Below, piece by piece: positions 22,275-29,912 of a stretch of 39,306 nucleotides of DNA. The stretch is from Candidatus Kaiserbacteria bacterium RIFCSPHIGHO2_02_FULL_49_16 (GTDB lineage: Bacteria; Patescibacteriota; Minisyncoccia; Phycocordibacterales; UBA2100). Under the pieces are notes generated by a model. That model saw nothing but the letters and a program-made list of their open reading frames with translations. It was not told the DNA's origin and did not search any database. A program made the translations under genes and the position numbers. Every line of letters begins with the position of its first letter. The first letter of the stretch is position 1. The stretch is from assembly GCA_001781465.1 (NCBI GenBank), contig MFLD01000036.1, positions 15,816 to 55,121 on the forward strand, given 5' to 3'.

Positions 22275-24167
22275 TCTCTCCTCGACCTATTCAGAAGTAA
22301 AAAATCGGAAGCGGAAACATCCGCTCTGCCGATACTCCCGCAGGATATATACTCGGCCGGCGTTCTTGATCTGCAGGACGTAATCGCCCCGCACGCGCTT
22401 CGGATAAGTTCGCGCGAGCTGGATTTAGGCGAGCGCATCGCGCGCACCTTTTTCGTAATCTCGTATCCGCGTTTTCTCACTACGGGATGGTTCGCGCCTA
22501 TTATCAACATGGACAAAGTTCTGGACATTTCCATATTCATTCATCCGATGGACACGAGCGAGATGCTCAGGAAATTCCAAAAGAAAGTCGCCGAGGTTCA
22601 GAGCCAGATATCCACGCGCGAGCAAAAGGGAATGGTGCGCGACCCTATGCTCGACACGGCATATTCCGACCTTGAGGGACTGCGTGATTCTCTCCAACAG
22701 GCGCAGGAGCGAATTTTTGAGGTCGGCCTGTATCTCACAATTTACGGCAACACGCGGGACGCGATAGATAAGACAGAGTCCGAGATACGTTCCGTTTTGG
22801 AATCGCGCCTCGTATATATACGACCGGCGCTCTTTCAGCAAGAGCAGGGGTTCCGAAGCGTCCTTCCTCTCGGCAATGATGAACTTGATGTGCACACGAA
22901 ACTCAATTCCGCCCCGCTCTCGTCAATATTCCCATTTATTTCGTTCGACCTCACTTCGAACCGAGGTATTTTGTACGGAATCAACAGGCATAATTCCTCG
23001 CTCATACTCTTTGACCGATTTTCTTTGGAAAACTACAACTCGGTCACTTTCGCAAAAAGCGGTTCTGGAAAGAGTTATTGCACAAAATTGGAAATCCTGC
23101 GCTCGCTCATGTTCGACACGGAGGTTATCGTCATAGACCCAGAACGAGAATATGAGTATCTGGCGTCTACTGTCGGAGGCCGTTACTTCAATATATCTCT
23201 CTCATCGGAACATCATATCAACCCATTCGACCTCGCCATTCCGCGCGAAGACGAGAATCCAGCGGACATTTTGCGCTCCAACATCATCACTCTTGTCGGA
23301 CTTTTCCGCATCATGCTGGGCGGACTCTCTCCTGAAGAAGACGCGATTGTCGATAGAGCGATAACCGAAACGTACGCGCTGAAGGACATTACCCCGGAAG
23401 CAAATTTTGCGGCAATAGAGCCGCCGCTTCTCTCCGACTTCGAACTCGTTCTTTCTGGAATGGAGGGAAGCGAGTCGCTAGTTCAGCGACTTTCCAAATA
23501 CACCAAGGGTACGTGGGCTGGTTTTATGAACAGGCCTACGAATGTCGACATGAACAAGAAACTTATCGTCTTTTCCGTACGCGACATGGAGGATGATTTG
23601 AAACCGATAGCGATGTACATTATTACGCACCACATTTGGAACGTGGTGCGCAAAGAACTTCGCAAACGATTACTCGTCATAGACGAAGCGTGGTGGATGA
23701 TGCGCTCCGCGGACACGGCATCGTTCCTATTTTCCATCGCAAAGAGAGGAAGAAAATATTTCCTGGGCATTTCCACCATCACCCAGGATGTCTCGGACTT
23801 TCTCAACTCCCCATATGGAATGCCGATGATTACTAACTCGTCCATACAATTGCTCTTGCGGCAATCTCCGACTTCGGTGGACTTGGTACAGCAAACTTTC
23901 AAACTGTCAGATGAAGAAAAATATCTTCTGCTGGAATCGGATGTCGGCGAAGGGATATTTTTCGCCGGCCTCAAACATGTCGCGATTAAGATTATCGCGT
24001 CGTATACGGAAGATCAGATTATTACCTCTGACCCGTCGCAAATTCTCGCAATCCGCAAGGCAAAACAAGACCTCGCAGACACGAATAGCGCTAACGCAGG
24101 AGCAGCTATAGCGGGTATCACTCCGGCGCAAAGCACTGCTTCAAATCAGAGAAGCGCCGTCGGATGA
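22272..24167 (+). CDS. virB4: VirB4/TraC-type secretion ATPase
   Basis: VirB4 energises pilus biogenesis and substrate transfer in type IV secretion. The 631-residue protein has an N-domain (about residues 1-230, with a coiled-coil at 85-165) and a RecA/HerA-like ATPase domain: Walker A AKSGSGKSY (about 261-269), EYEYLAS after the strand VIVIDPERE, Walker B LLVIDEAWWMM (about 467-477), and GISTITQDVSDFLNSPYG with the conserved Gln. The C-terminal tail is Ala/Ser-rich. Length is near the CPR norm, shorter than the roughly 800 residues of many VirB4 proteins. The ATG at 22272 directly follows the repeat-borne -10. No VirD4 coupling protein, VirB11 or relaxase is present in the window. Confidence 0.92.
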   Translation: MSLLDLFRSKKSEAETSALPILPQDIYSAGVLDLQDVIAPHALRISSRELDLGERIARTFFVISYPRFLTTGWFAPIINMDKVLDISIFIHPMDTSEMLRKFQKKVAEVQSQISTREQKGMVRDPMLDTAYSDLEGLRDSLQQAQERIFEVGLYLTIYGNTRDAIDKTESEIRSVLESRLVYIRPALFQQEQGFRSVLPLGNDELDVHTKLNSAPLSSIFPFISFDLTSNRGILYGINRHNSSLILFDRFSLENYNSVTFAKSGSGKSYCTKLEILRSLMFDTEVIVIDPEREYEYLASTVGGRYFNISLSSEHHINPFDLAIPREDENPADILRSNIITLVGLFRIMLGGLSPEEDAIVDRAITETYALKDITPEANFAAIEPPLLSDFELVLSGMEGSESLVQRLSKYTKGTWAGFMNRPTNVDMNKKLIVFSVRDMEDDLKPIAMYIITHHIWNVVRKELRKRLLVIDEAWWMMRSADTASFLFSIAKRGRKYFLGISTITQDVSDFLNSPYGMPMITNSSIQLLLRQSPTSVDLVQQTFKLSDEEKYLLLESDVGEGIFFAGLKHVAIKIIASYTEDQIITSDPSQILAIRKAKQDLADTNSANAGAAIAGITPAQSTASNQRSAVG

Positions 24168-24230
24168 ACGCGGATGGGGGTGCGCGCGCGTTATCGTTGC
24201 CGCATGTGTGGTAACCCTACATTGCCGAGA

Positions 24231-24236
24231 TATAAT
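24231..24236 (+). promoter_or_regulatory. -10 element TATAAT for the 24243 gene
   Basis: A consensus TATAAT sits 6 nt before ATG 24243 with no Shine-Dalgarno sequence. It shows that the last three cluster genes have their own leaderless transcript. Confidence 0.5.
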
Positions 24237-24242
24237 TAACGT

Positions 24243-25298
24243 ATGTATTCAAGACGAAAAACTGTTTTCCTGCTCCTCTTCTTCTCGTCTTTGTTTTCTT
24301 TTCCCGTTGCTCCCGCTCACGCGCAGTTTGATTCTTCGAACGAAACTGACAGAGTTATAGTTTCAATGACACCGAGGAATCCGGCGCCTGGGGAATATGT
24401 CCTCCTTTCTGCCGCAAGTCCTTTCGTGGATCTTGAGCAGAGCGACATCACTTGGTACGCGAACCAAAAAGTAATCTCGGAAGGCAAAGGATTGTTGGAA
24501 TCGAGTGTTATCGCCGGGCCCGCGGGGTCAGGGATTGATGTGGTTGTGATAGCGCGGTCCGGCAATACGAGCGCGACAGGAGAAGCGTTCATCCGTCCCA
24601 CTGAGGTCGACCTTGTGTGGGAATCTGATTCTTACACGCCCCCATTCTATAAAGGGGGCGCCCTGCCATCCGCGGGAACAAAACTTAAAATGCATGCGCT
24701 GGCGCGACTTATTCTTCCGGATGGAAGCAGCGTGCCGGAAAACGAAATTAAATACACATGGAAGCGAAATGGGTTTGTCGTTCCAGCTGTATCGGGAATA
24801 GGACGTTCGTTCGCGGTATTTCCTTCTCCCACGCTTTTCTCCACGGATTCCGTAGAGGTGGAGGCCGTTACCGCGGACGGCCAGCTCGCGGGCGGCGCGA
24901 GAGTGAACATCTCATCAATCGAGCCACTGCTTAAGCTATATGAAAATCATCCTCTTTTTGGAATCCTGTACAATAAAGCTTTCGGCCAAACTACACCCGT
25001 GAAAGAGTCAGAAATGACATTCGCCGCTGTCCCATATTTCGCGCAAGCCGGCAGTCCGGATGACGCCGAGCTCGCGTACAAATGGCAGATAAACGGGAGG
25101 AATATTCCCGCGGATTACGCGCGGCCGAGCGAAGTTACCATAAATTCTAACAATTCGAGCGGTGAAGCGTTTATCTCGCTTTCTCTTACCCGCGCGCGCA
25201 GTTGGAGCATGAGGGCGAACGGGGCGTGGAGTATTTTGTTCCCATCCGGAAGAGCGGGCGCTTCCGGAGAGAACTCGCTCACCCCGGCTCAACAATAG
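24243..25298 (+). CDS. Secreted Ig-like/adhesin-type protein, unknown
   Basis: The 351-residue product has a clear signal peptide (RRKTVFLLLFFSSLFSFPVA, cleavage near AHA-QF) and a beta-rich body with repeated Ig/PKD-like patterns (SMTPRNPAPGEYVLLSAASP at about 40-58, DITWYANQKVISEGKG, IKYTWKRNGFVVPA, LAYKWQINGRNIPA). Each W-x-x-N/R-G segment looks like the F-G region of a separate beta-sandwich, suggesting three tandem domains. The segment TPPFYKGG at about residue 133 is encoded by a small palindrome (24637-24660). No membrane anchor is seen at the C-terminus (the end is Ser/Gly-rich and polar). Position suggests an exported part or a surface adhesin of the T4SS-like apparatus. Confidence 0.75.
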   Translation: MYSRRKTVFLLLFFSSLFSFPVAPAHAQFDSSNETDRVIVSMTPRNPAPGEYVLLSAASPFVDLEQSDITWYANQKVISEGKGLLESSVIAGPAGSGIDVVVIARSGNTSATGEAFIRPTEVDLVWESDSYTPPFYKGGALPSAGTKLKMHALARLILPDGSSVPENEIKYTWKRNGFVVPAVSGIGRSFAVFPSPTLFSTDSVEVEAVTADGQLAGGARVNISSIEPLLKLYENHPLFGILYNKAFGQTTPVKESEMTFAAVPYFAQAGSPDDAELAYKWQINGRNIPADYARPSEVTINSNNSSGEAFISLSLTRARSWSMRANGAWSILFPSGRAGASGENSLTPAQQ

Positions 25299-25313
25299 TT
25301 TTTATATTTATTT

Positions 25314-26645
25314 ATGACAACTCCAAAGACTTTTCTTAATTACGCCATAACAATCACCATACTCCTTCTCATTGGAGGCCTGGCTGGCTGGTATTACTTT
25401 CTTAATAAGCAGAAACAGGATATCGCGGAAAGGGATGCCGGGCGCGGATTGGGTTCGCCTCCGCCTTCCTTTGGCGGCGATGTGGGGAGTACATACAGCA
25501 ATGTCTCTGGAGTTGAGGGCGGCGCGGCCGGCAAAGAGGGGAAAGCTCCGCCCCGTTTGTGGCATGTGACAAAAACCCCAGTCGCGGGAATGGGATTTGT
25601 GAATACGGAGAAAAAAACAGCCGGTTCTTCCGCCACGTTGTCTCCGCAACTGTATTTCGCCGAACGCGGAACTGGATATATCCTACGCGCCGATACCGCA
25701 ACAAGCATTCTCACTCGGCTCACAAACAAACTCTTCCCTAAAACGTACGAAGCGCTGTTTGATTCTAATGGCTCCGTCATTCTTCGCTCCGTAGACGACG
25801 CGGGACGCATAACGAGCTTTGCCGGAGTTTCGGGACAAGGCGCGTCTTCAACACCAGCATCGGAAAAAAGAGCGTCTGATTCGGCCGAGGCGGCAAGTTC
25901 TCTCTTTGGAAAGTATCTGGACAGCGATATCCGCGCGGTCGCGGTTACGCCCGATACTCGCGAACTGCTTTTGCTCGCGCCGGATGGAAGCGGCGGTTCA
26001 CACGTTGTCCTTTCATCGTGGGACGGGAAAAAGCAGAAAACTATTTTCACATCGCCGCTTTCCGGTTGGAAGCCCTTCGCTCTCTCGGATGGGAAAGTGT
26101 TTTTGTCTCTTTTGCCCTCGGATAATGCCGCCGGATATGCTTTTGAAGTGAAGAGCGGCGTACTCATTCCCCGCCTGCGAAATGTTTCTGGGCTAGGTTT
26201 CCTGCCTCGGTCGTCCGATGCCGTTCTTTTCAGCCAATCTAGCGGAGGAGATGTCTCTCTTTTCTCGAGCCCTAAAAAGGACAGCGCGCCGATACTGCTT
26301 CCGCTAAAAACCGTGGCCGACAAGTGTGTTTGGGCTCCGACCCCACTGGCAAAAGGGAAGAAGGTACCGGTTGGCGAGCAGGGTCCGCTTATCGCATATT
26401 GCGCCGTTCCGGATTATTTCGCCACCAAGACTTTTCTAACGGACTGGTATACCGGGGCTTTGCACGCGTCAGACACATGGTGGCGTATAGATACAATTTC
26501 GGGAGAGGTTTCCCCCCTGCTTGAATCTGGAGACTCAGACGAGAAATTTGACGTGGAAAATCCGATTATTGATGATGCGGGCGAACAAATAGCGTTTATG
26601 GATGCAAAAGATAAATCGCTTTGGCTTTTGCGGATACAAAAATAA
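25314..26645 (+). CDS. Membrane-anchored beta-propeller-like protein, unknown
   Basis: The 443-residue protein starts with an N-terminal transmembrane helix (about residues 10-30, YAITITILLLIGGLAGWYYF), followed by a Gly/Ser linker and a beta-rich repeat domain. Patterns such as IRAVAVTPDTRELLLLAPDG, DKSLWLLRIQK and NPIIDDAGEQIAFMDAKDKS recall TolB/WD40-type propeller blades, though I could not delimit all blades. The domain would lie outside the cell. It sits between the secreted 351-residue protein and the pilin-like gene and ends 1 base before the latter, so they are co-transcribed. TATATT lies 5 nt upstream of the ATG. Function is unknown. Confidence 0.75.
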   Translation: MTTPKTFLNYAITITILLLIGGLAGWYYFLNKQKQDIAERDAGRGLGSPPPSFGGDVGSTYSNVSGVEGGAAGKEGKAPPRLWHVTKTPVAGMGFVNTEKKTAGSSATLSPQLYFAERGTGYILRADTATSILTRLTNKLFPKTYEALFDSNGSVILRSVDDAGRITSFAGVSGQGASSTPASEKRASDSAEAASSLFGKYLDSDIRAVAVTPDTRELLLLAPDGSGGSHVVLSSWDGKKQKTIFTSPLSGWKPFALSDGKVFLSLLPSDNAAGYAFEVKSGVLIPRLRNVSGLGFLPRSSDAVLFSQSSGGDVSLFSSPKKDSAPILLPLKTVADKCVWAPTPLAKGKKVPVGEQGPLIAYCAVPDYFATKTFLTDWYTGALHASDTWWRIDTISGEVSPLLESGDSDEKFDVENPIIDDAGEQIAFMDAKDKSLWLLRIQK

Positions 26646-26646
26646 T

Positions 26647-27588
26647 ATGAAAAGGAATCTGTCGTTCGCACTGTCATACATACTTCTTCCGGCCTTACTG
26701 CTCGCCTTTTTTGCCATACTTATCGCTCCGCATTTTGCGCGCGCCGATGATGCCGTTCCAGTTCCCGTTCCATGCGAAGCGTCTTTTTGCCCGCTAGCGG
26801 ACTACAGCGAGTCCAAAAAATTAAAAGTCCTTTTTAATAATGATGCTGGTTTGGTCCAGTATCTAAATACCCTTTTCAAGATAGCTATCTCGGTCGGAGC
26901 CATTTCTGCGGTCTTGCGTCTCTTTTACGCCGGTTACGTCTACATGGCGAGCGATGTATGGACGAGCAAAGAAACCGCAAAGGCCATATTCCGCGAAGTT
27001 TTCCTCGGTCTTTTCCTTCTTCTCTCAATATTTATAATTCTCAATCAAATAAATCCAAACCTGCTCAACCTGAAACCGAAAATTGATCCTTACATGCCCT
27101 CGACTCCAACCACGCCAGGCGGCGTGCCTCCTACTGCCGGGGCCAGGTGCGCGGGCTGTGTAACGCTCAACAGTCTCGGAATACCACATAAACCCCCAGG
27201 GCCTGCTGGTGGAACCGGCGGCTGTCTCAACACTGTGCAGGAGTGTCAAGTTAACAGCGACATGGGTGCGAGACTTCAACAATTCAAGGGGGCGTTTGGC
27301 ACAGGCGTTACATGGGTAGTGAGCGAGTCATGGCCCCCCACTAGAAATCACGCGGATCCATGTCACCAAGCTGGCACATGTGTTGATGTCAGCGTCCCCG
27401 GATATCAAGGAAATGTCACAGTCATAAATAAAGTCTATGATGCGGCAGGCGGCTCCGGAATCTCCGCTCAATATGAAGTCGCCACAGCAGAAAGAGCCGC
27501 GCAACTACGAAGTGCTGGCGCTAGATTGGTCGTATTAGTTGCTGGTATTACGGGTGAGCACTTTTCAATGTACAACAGGATGCGCTGA
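26647..27588 (+). CDS. VirB2/TrbC-like two-helix protein fused to an M15-like peptidase domain
   Basis: The 313-residue protein has an N-terminal signal or anchor (about 10-32), then two transmembrane helices at about 80-103 (LFKIAISVGAISAVLRLFYA) and 118-142 (FREVFLGLFLLLSIFIILNQ), as in VirB2/TrbC pilin precursors. A Pro-rich linker (about 152-180) leads to a C-terminal domain (about 185-313). That domain contains NHADPCHQAGTCVDVSV, an H-x2-G-x3-D arrangement like the zinc site of M15 D-Ala-D-Ala peptidases, and GEHFSMY near the end, a possible third ligand. It could cleave peptidoglycan during assembly, analogous to VirB1, but this is inference. It starts 1 base after the previous stop and closes the cluster. 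Confidence 0.65.
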   Translation: MKRNLSFALSYILLPALLLAFFAILIAPHFARADDAVPVPVPCEASFCPLADYSESKKLKVLFNNDAGLVQYLNTLFKIAISVGAISAVLRLFYAGYVYMASDVWTSKETAKAIFREVFLGLFLLLSIFIILNQINPNLLNLKPKIDPYMPSTPTTPGGVPPTAGARCAGCVTLNSLGIPHKPPGPAGGTGGCLNTVQECQVNSDMGARLQQFKGAFGTGVTWVVSESWPPTRNHADPCHQAGTCVDVSVPGYQGNVTVINKVYDAAGGSGISAQYEVATAERAAQLRSAGARLVVLVAGITGEHFSMYNRMR

Positions 27589-27605
27589 AATTATATTCAG
27601 ATTCC

Positions 27606-28097
27606 TTACGCGGCGTATTTAATCACCACCCGTCGATTTCTTCCCTCTCCTGATGATTCTGTTTTTACGTTCGGCGAGCCGGCTAGCACAGTGTGTATGA
27701 TAAGGCGTTCGTAGGCATTCATGGGCGTAAGCTCCACATCGTATTGAAATGAACGCGCGCGCTCGGCCATCATAAGCGCCTTGGTTTCCAGTTCCTTTAT
27801 CTGCTTCGCGCGATAGTCGTTTACATCCACCAAGAATTGTAGATACTCGCCGGCTTCCGCGGCCGCGTCTGCATTGCGAGCGACTTCTCCCGCCGAATTG
27901 CGCTTCTCCGCGATTTTCTTCACTAGATGGTCAATGGCCTGCACCGTATCACCGTGAATTCCGATAAGTTGCCGCGCGTCTTGCATTTGGATGGCGAAAA
28001 TCGTTTGTCCCGCAAGCTGTTGTTTAAGAATTCCCGAATGAGTTATGCCGACTGCGTCGAGTAATTCAGTGAGAATGTTTTCAATCATTTTTTCCAT
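27606..28097 (-). CDS. jag: Jag/KhpB-type RNA-binding protein (KH and R3H domains)
   Basis: The 163-residue protein has a KH-like domain (about 30-110, with the loop QLIGIHGDTVQAIDHLV) and a C-terminal R3H domain (about 110-160, MNAYERLIIHTVLAGSPNVK and EGRNRRVVI). It lacks most of the N-terminal Jag_N region found in Firmicutes (about 200 residues or more). Jag is typically encoded next to yidC and is an RNA-binding partner linked to cell-wall elongation. On the minus strand TATAGT (28104-28109) lies 6 nt before the ATG, so it has its own leaderless promoter although it follows yidC. A 228-base gap with strong palindromes separates the two. Confidence 0.93.
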   Translation of the reverse strand: MEKMIENILTELLDAVGITHSGILKQQLAGQTIFAIQMQDARQLIGIHGDTVQAIDHLVKKIAEKRNSAGEVARNADAAAEAGEYLQFLVDVNDYRAKQIKELETKALMMAERARSFQYDVELTPMNAYERLIIHTVLAGSPNVKTESSGEGRNRRVVIKYAA

Positions 28098-28227
28098 GAG
28101 GATACTATACCCCGTGAGATAATAAAATCAAAATTATGCACTAAAAGTCGGCCGCGGTATCGCACGGGGCGGGCGCGTGACACAGCTCTCGGCAAATCCT
28201 GTCCTTATGATCGAAGCGCTCGCGCTG

Positions 28228-28316
28228 CCTGTTCCTTATCCAATCCGGCCGGATTGGATAAGGAACAGGAGTATCTTGAATGACAAACAAAATTGTCAAA
28301 CACTCGGTGTTTGACA
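28228..28316. repeat. 42-bp perfect palindrome and a TGTCAAACAC palindrome between yidC and jag
   Basis: Bases 28228-28248 are the exact reverse complement of 28249-28269. The second stem (28294-28303 / 28307-28316, loop TCG) is the reverse complement of the palindrome at 14343-14365. Both lie in the 228-base gap, which otherwise shows only the jag promoter. Confidence 0.85.
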
Positions 28317-28325
28317 AGCGGCGCG

Positions 28326-29075
28326 TTATTCGCGGAATCTCCGTCCCATCAACAATTCTTGCGCGATCATCGCGGTATTGCTCGTCACCCAGTAGAGCGC
28401 CGCGGCGGAAGGCACCACGTAGGCAAAACCGCCTACCATAATTGGTAATACATACCGCATCTGCAAGTCAAAACCTCGCGCCATGTCTCCCGAGAATGAG
28501 CTCGCCGGTTGTGGCGAGACCTGTAGACGGCCTGTCGCGGCGCTCTTCTTCCGTGGCCCCATGGAGAGGCGCGTGTAAATGATTTGCGTTACCCCGGCAA
28601 GAATGGCGAGGATAAAACTTTTGCCGGCCATATTTACAAGCCCGATGAATTCCATGTTGACTCCCTCCGGGTGCGGCACAAAAGCATAGAGACGGGCGAG
28701 GTTTATTTCCGGCAGTCCGCCCAGCGCGAAAATCCAATACAGCGCGAAAAGAATGGGCAGTTGGATAAGTATCAGCCCGAAACTCGCGAACGGATGTACA
28801 TCGTTCTCCTTGTAGAGAGCGAACATTGCTTTTCCTTGCTGTTCGCGGTTATTTTTATATTTCTCTTTCAGTGCTTCCAGTTCCGGCGCGATTTTTTTCA
28901 TTTTTTGCTGCGTAACAATCGCTCGCTTGGCGAGAGGGAACAGGACAATGCGCACGATTATCGTAAGAATGACGATGGCAATGCCCACGTCATGCGACGG
29001 AAGCACTCCAACTATAGAAACAAGCCCGTTGTAGAGCGGGTTGTAGACGGCTGCATTAAACATGGATGAAATCAT
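28326..29075 (-). CDS. yidC: YidC/Oxa1/Alb3 membrane protein insertase
   Basis: YidC inserts and folds inner-membrane proteins, alone or with SecYEG. The 249-residue protein is the short Gram-positive-like form without the large periplasmic domain. It has the conserved N-terminal helix, DVGIAIVILTIIVRIVLFPL with the hydrophilic-groove Arg, the cytoplasmic coiled-coil loop KKIAPELEALKEKYKNNREQ, then further helices at about residues 97-117 (FGLILIQLPILFALYWIF), 149-170 and 208-232, and a basic tail. On the minus strand TATACT (29082-29087) is 6 nt before the ATG, giving a promoter in the 21-base gap after rnpA, within the ordinary rpmH-rnpA-yidC-jag order. Confidence 0.95.
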   Translation of the reverse strand: MISSMFNAAVYNPLYNGLVSIVGVLPSHDVGIAIVILTIIVRIVLFPLAKRAIVTQQKMKKIAPELEALKEKYKNNREQQGKAMFALYKENDVHPFASFGLILIQLPILFALYWIFALGGLPEINLARLYAFVPHPEGVNMEFIGLVNMAGKSFILAILAGVTQIIYTRLSMGPRKKSAATGRLQVSPQPASSFSGDMARGFDLQMRYVLPIMVGGFAYVVPSAAALYWVTSNTAMIAQELLMGRRFRE

Positions 29076-29081
29076 TGCGAT

Positions 29082-29087
29082 AGTATA
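29082..29087 (-). promoter_or_regulatory. -10 element (TATACT) of yidC
   Basis: TATACT on the minus strand lies 6 nt before the yidC ATG, just after the rnpA stop. Leaderless initiation is implied; no Shine-Dalgarno sequence is seen. Confidence 0.45.
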
Positions 29088-29096
29088 GCGTACGAA

Positions 29097-29453
29097 TTAA
29101 GAAGCACGAAGTTTCGCGCGCGAGAGGGAAACAAGCGCTGCGACATCCTTCTTTATGTCTTTGTACGACGCATTATTCGCAGGACGCATCGCGTAAAAAA
29201 TCAGAGTAGCGGGGGCGGAAAGGAAAGGAAGGCATTCTCGCATCGCCTCGCGCCATCGCCGTTTTATCAAGTTTCTGTCAACAGCACGGGGCGCGGTTTT
29301 CTTGGAAACAACGCAAGAGGCCTTAATTCCCAGGGTTTTTTGGCCATATAGAATACCAAACGATAGTATGAAGTAAGAGCCGCGCTCGCGCCGGAATTTT
29401 GCCATATCAATGCGGACAAAGTCCGCATGTGACAAACTGTTTTTGCGTGGCAT
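29097..29453 (-). CDS. rnpA: RNase P protein component
   Basis: RnpA binds the catalytic RNA of RNase P and helps mature tRNA 5' ends. From ATG 29453 the protein is 118 residues: MPRKNSLSHADFVRI opens the family fold, GIKASCVVSKKTAPRAV gives the central strand, and RNLIKRRWREAMREC is the conserved RNR signature. The start lies 11 nt after the rpmH stop and is the normal family N-terminus. The same frame stays open for 85 more codons upstream, across the whole of rpmH (to 29708), recalling the overlapping rpmH/rnpA of Thermus. A longer product is therefore possible, but no start codon of that frame follows the predicted rpmH promoter before 29453. Confidence 0.93.
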   Translation of the reverse strand: MPRKNSLSHADFVRIDMAKFRRERGSYFILSFGILYGQKTLGIKASCVVSKKTAPRAVDRNLIKRRWREAMRECLPFLSAPATLIFYAMRPANNASYKDIKKDVAALVSLSRAKLRAS

Positions 29454-29464
29454 TTGGAGAAATC

Positions 29465-29599
29465 CTACACCGAAAGCTTCGCTCTGCCCTTTCTGCGCCG
29501 GCGCAACAAGACCGCTCGGCCGCTGGTCGTGGCGGATCGCTTGCGAAATCCGTGTGTTCTTGATCGCTTTCTCTTTTTCGGCTGATATGTGCGTTTCAT
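29465..29599 (-). CDS. rpmH: 50S ribosomal protein L34
   Basis: The 44-residue product begins [18 protein letters not shown], the unmistakable L34 signature, and continues [20 protein letters not shown] to the end RAKLSV, matching the family length and pattern. It lies in a frame different from the long open frame of rnpA, so a simple longest-frame search misses it. Upstream, on the minus strand, TTGATT (29630-29635) and TACAGT (29608-29613) are spaced 16 bp apart, with TACAGT 8 nt before the ATG, predicting a leaderless transcript. It heads the rpmH-rnpA-yidC-jag group, diverging from dnaA. Confidence 0.95.
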   Translation of the reverse strand: MKRTYQPKKRKRSRTHGFRKRSATTSGRAVLLRRRRKGRAKLSV

Positions 29600-29607
29600 A
29601 TGCCCAC

Positions 29608-29635
29608 ACTGTACCTGCCGTAGGGAAAAAATCAA
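29608..29635 (-). promoter_or_regulatory. rpmH promoter
   Basis: Minus-strand TTGATT (29630-29635), 16-bp spacer, TACAGT (29608-29613), then 8 nt to the rpmH ATG. This is one of the few promoters in the window with both hexamers in good spacing. Confidence 0.6.
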
Positions 29636-29675
29636 CCGTGCTATACTTTTTTCTCAGTTTCATGGCTTCCGACGA

Positions 29676-29755
29676 GCCAGTAGCTGGTAGCCCGTAGCTT
29701 GCAACCACTCAAAAATTCTGAATTTCTTCTGGCTACTGGCTACGAGCTACAGGCC
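29676..29755. repeat. GTAGCCAGTAGC-type inverted repeat in the rpmH-dnaA gap, copy A
   Basis: Left arm 29676-29702 (GCCAGTAGCTGGTAGCCCGTAGC) and right arm 29731-29755 form an imperfect stem. The loop shares CTCAAAAA and the TTTCTTCTGGCT junction with the element at 32614-32695, so the two are copies of one dispersed unit in the same orientation. Confidence 0.65.
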
Positions 29756-29912
29756 ACGAACTATGCACACAATATCCACACCTTATAAACACTGGCGGGA
29801 AAAAGCGCGAGACTATACCTTCCGAACGGGGCGCGTATAATGATCGCTCTATGCAAGATAGAACAATCTCGAGAAATCTTGCGTGGACAATTAACTAAAC
29901 AAGTCACCGGAT
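29756..29912 (+). promoter_or_regulatory. dnaA upstream region with DnaA-box-like site, promoter and uORF
   Basis: Rest of the 313-base rpmH-dnaA gap. ATATCCACA (29772-29780) differs by one base from the DnaA box TTATCCACA, and TTATAAACA follows. TATAAT at 29836-29841 lies 9 nt before ATG 29851, which opens a 15-codon frame ending at TAA 29896-29898, 14 nt before the dnaA ATG. Autoregulation of dnaA by DnaA binding is possible. Confidence 0.45.
29851..29898 (+). CDS. Possible leader peptide of dnaA
   Basis: A 15-codon frame (MQDRTISRNLAWTIN) starts 9 nt after a consensus TATAAT, the same geometry as the leaderless genes of this window, and ends 14 nt before dnaA. It is out of frame with dnaA. 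No Shine-Dalgarno sequence for dnaA was seen, so ribosomes finishing this frame might reinitiate. Speculative: it may simply be untranslated leader. Confidence 0.3.
   Translation: MQDRTISRNLAWTIN

Noticed and set aside
24637-24660. CGCCCCC/GGGGGCG palindrome encoding TPPFYKGG in the secreted 351-residue protein
   Set aside because: Suggestive of a dispersed element, but arms are only 7 bp and no second copy is in the window, so it is not counted with the stronger cases.
29410-29428. ATGCGGAC/GTCCGCAT palindrome near the start of rnpA
   Set aside because: 8-bp arms, chance level; the encoded residues fit the RnpA N-terminus.
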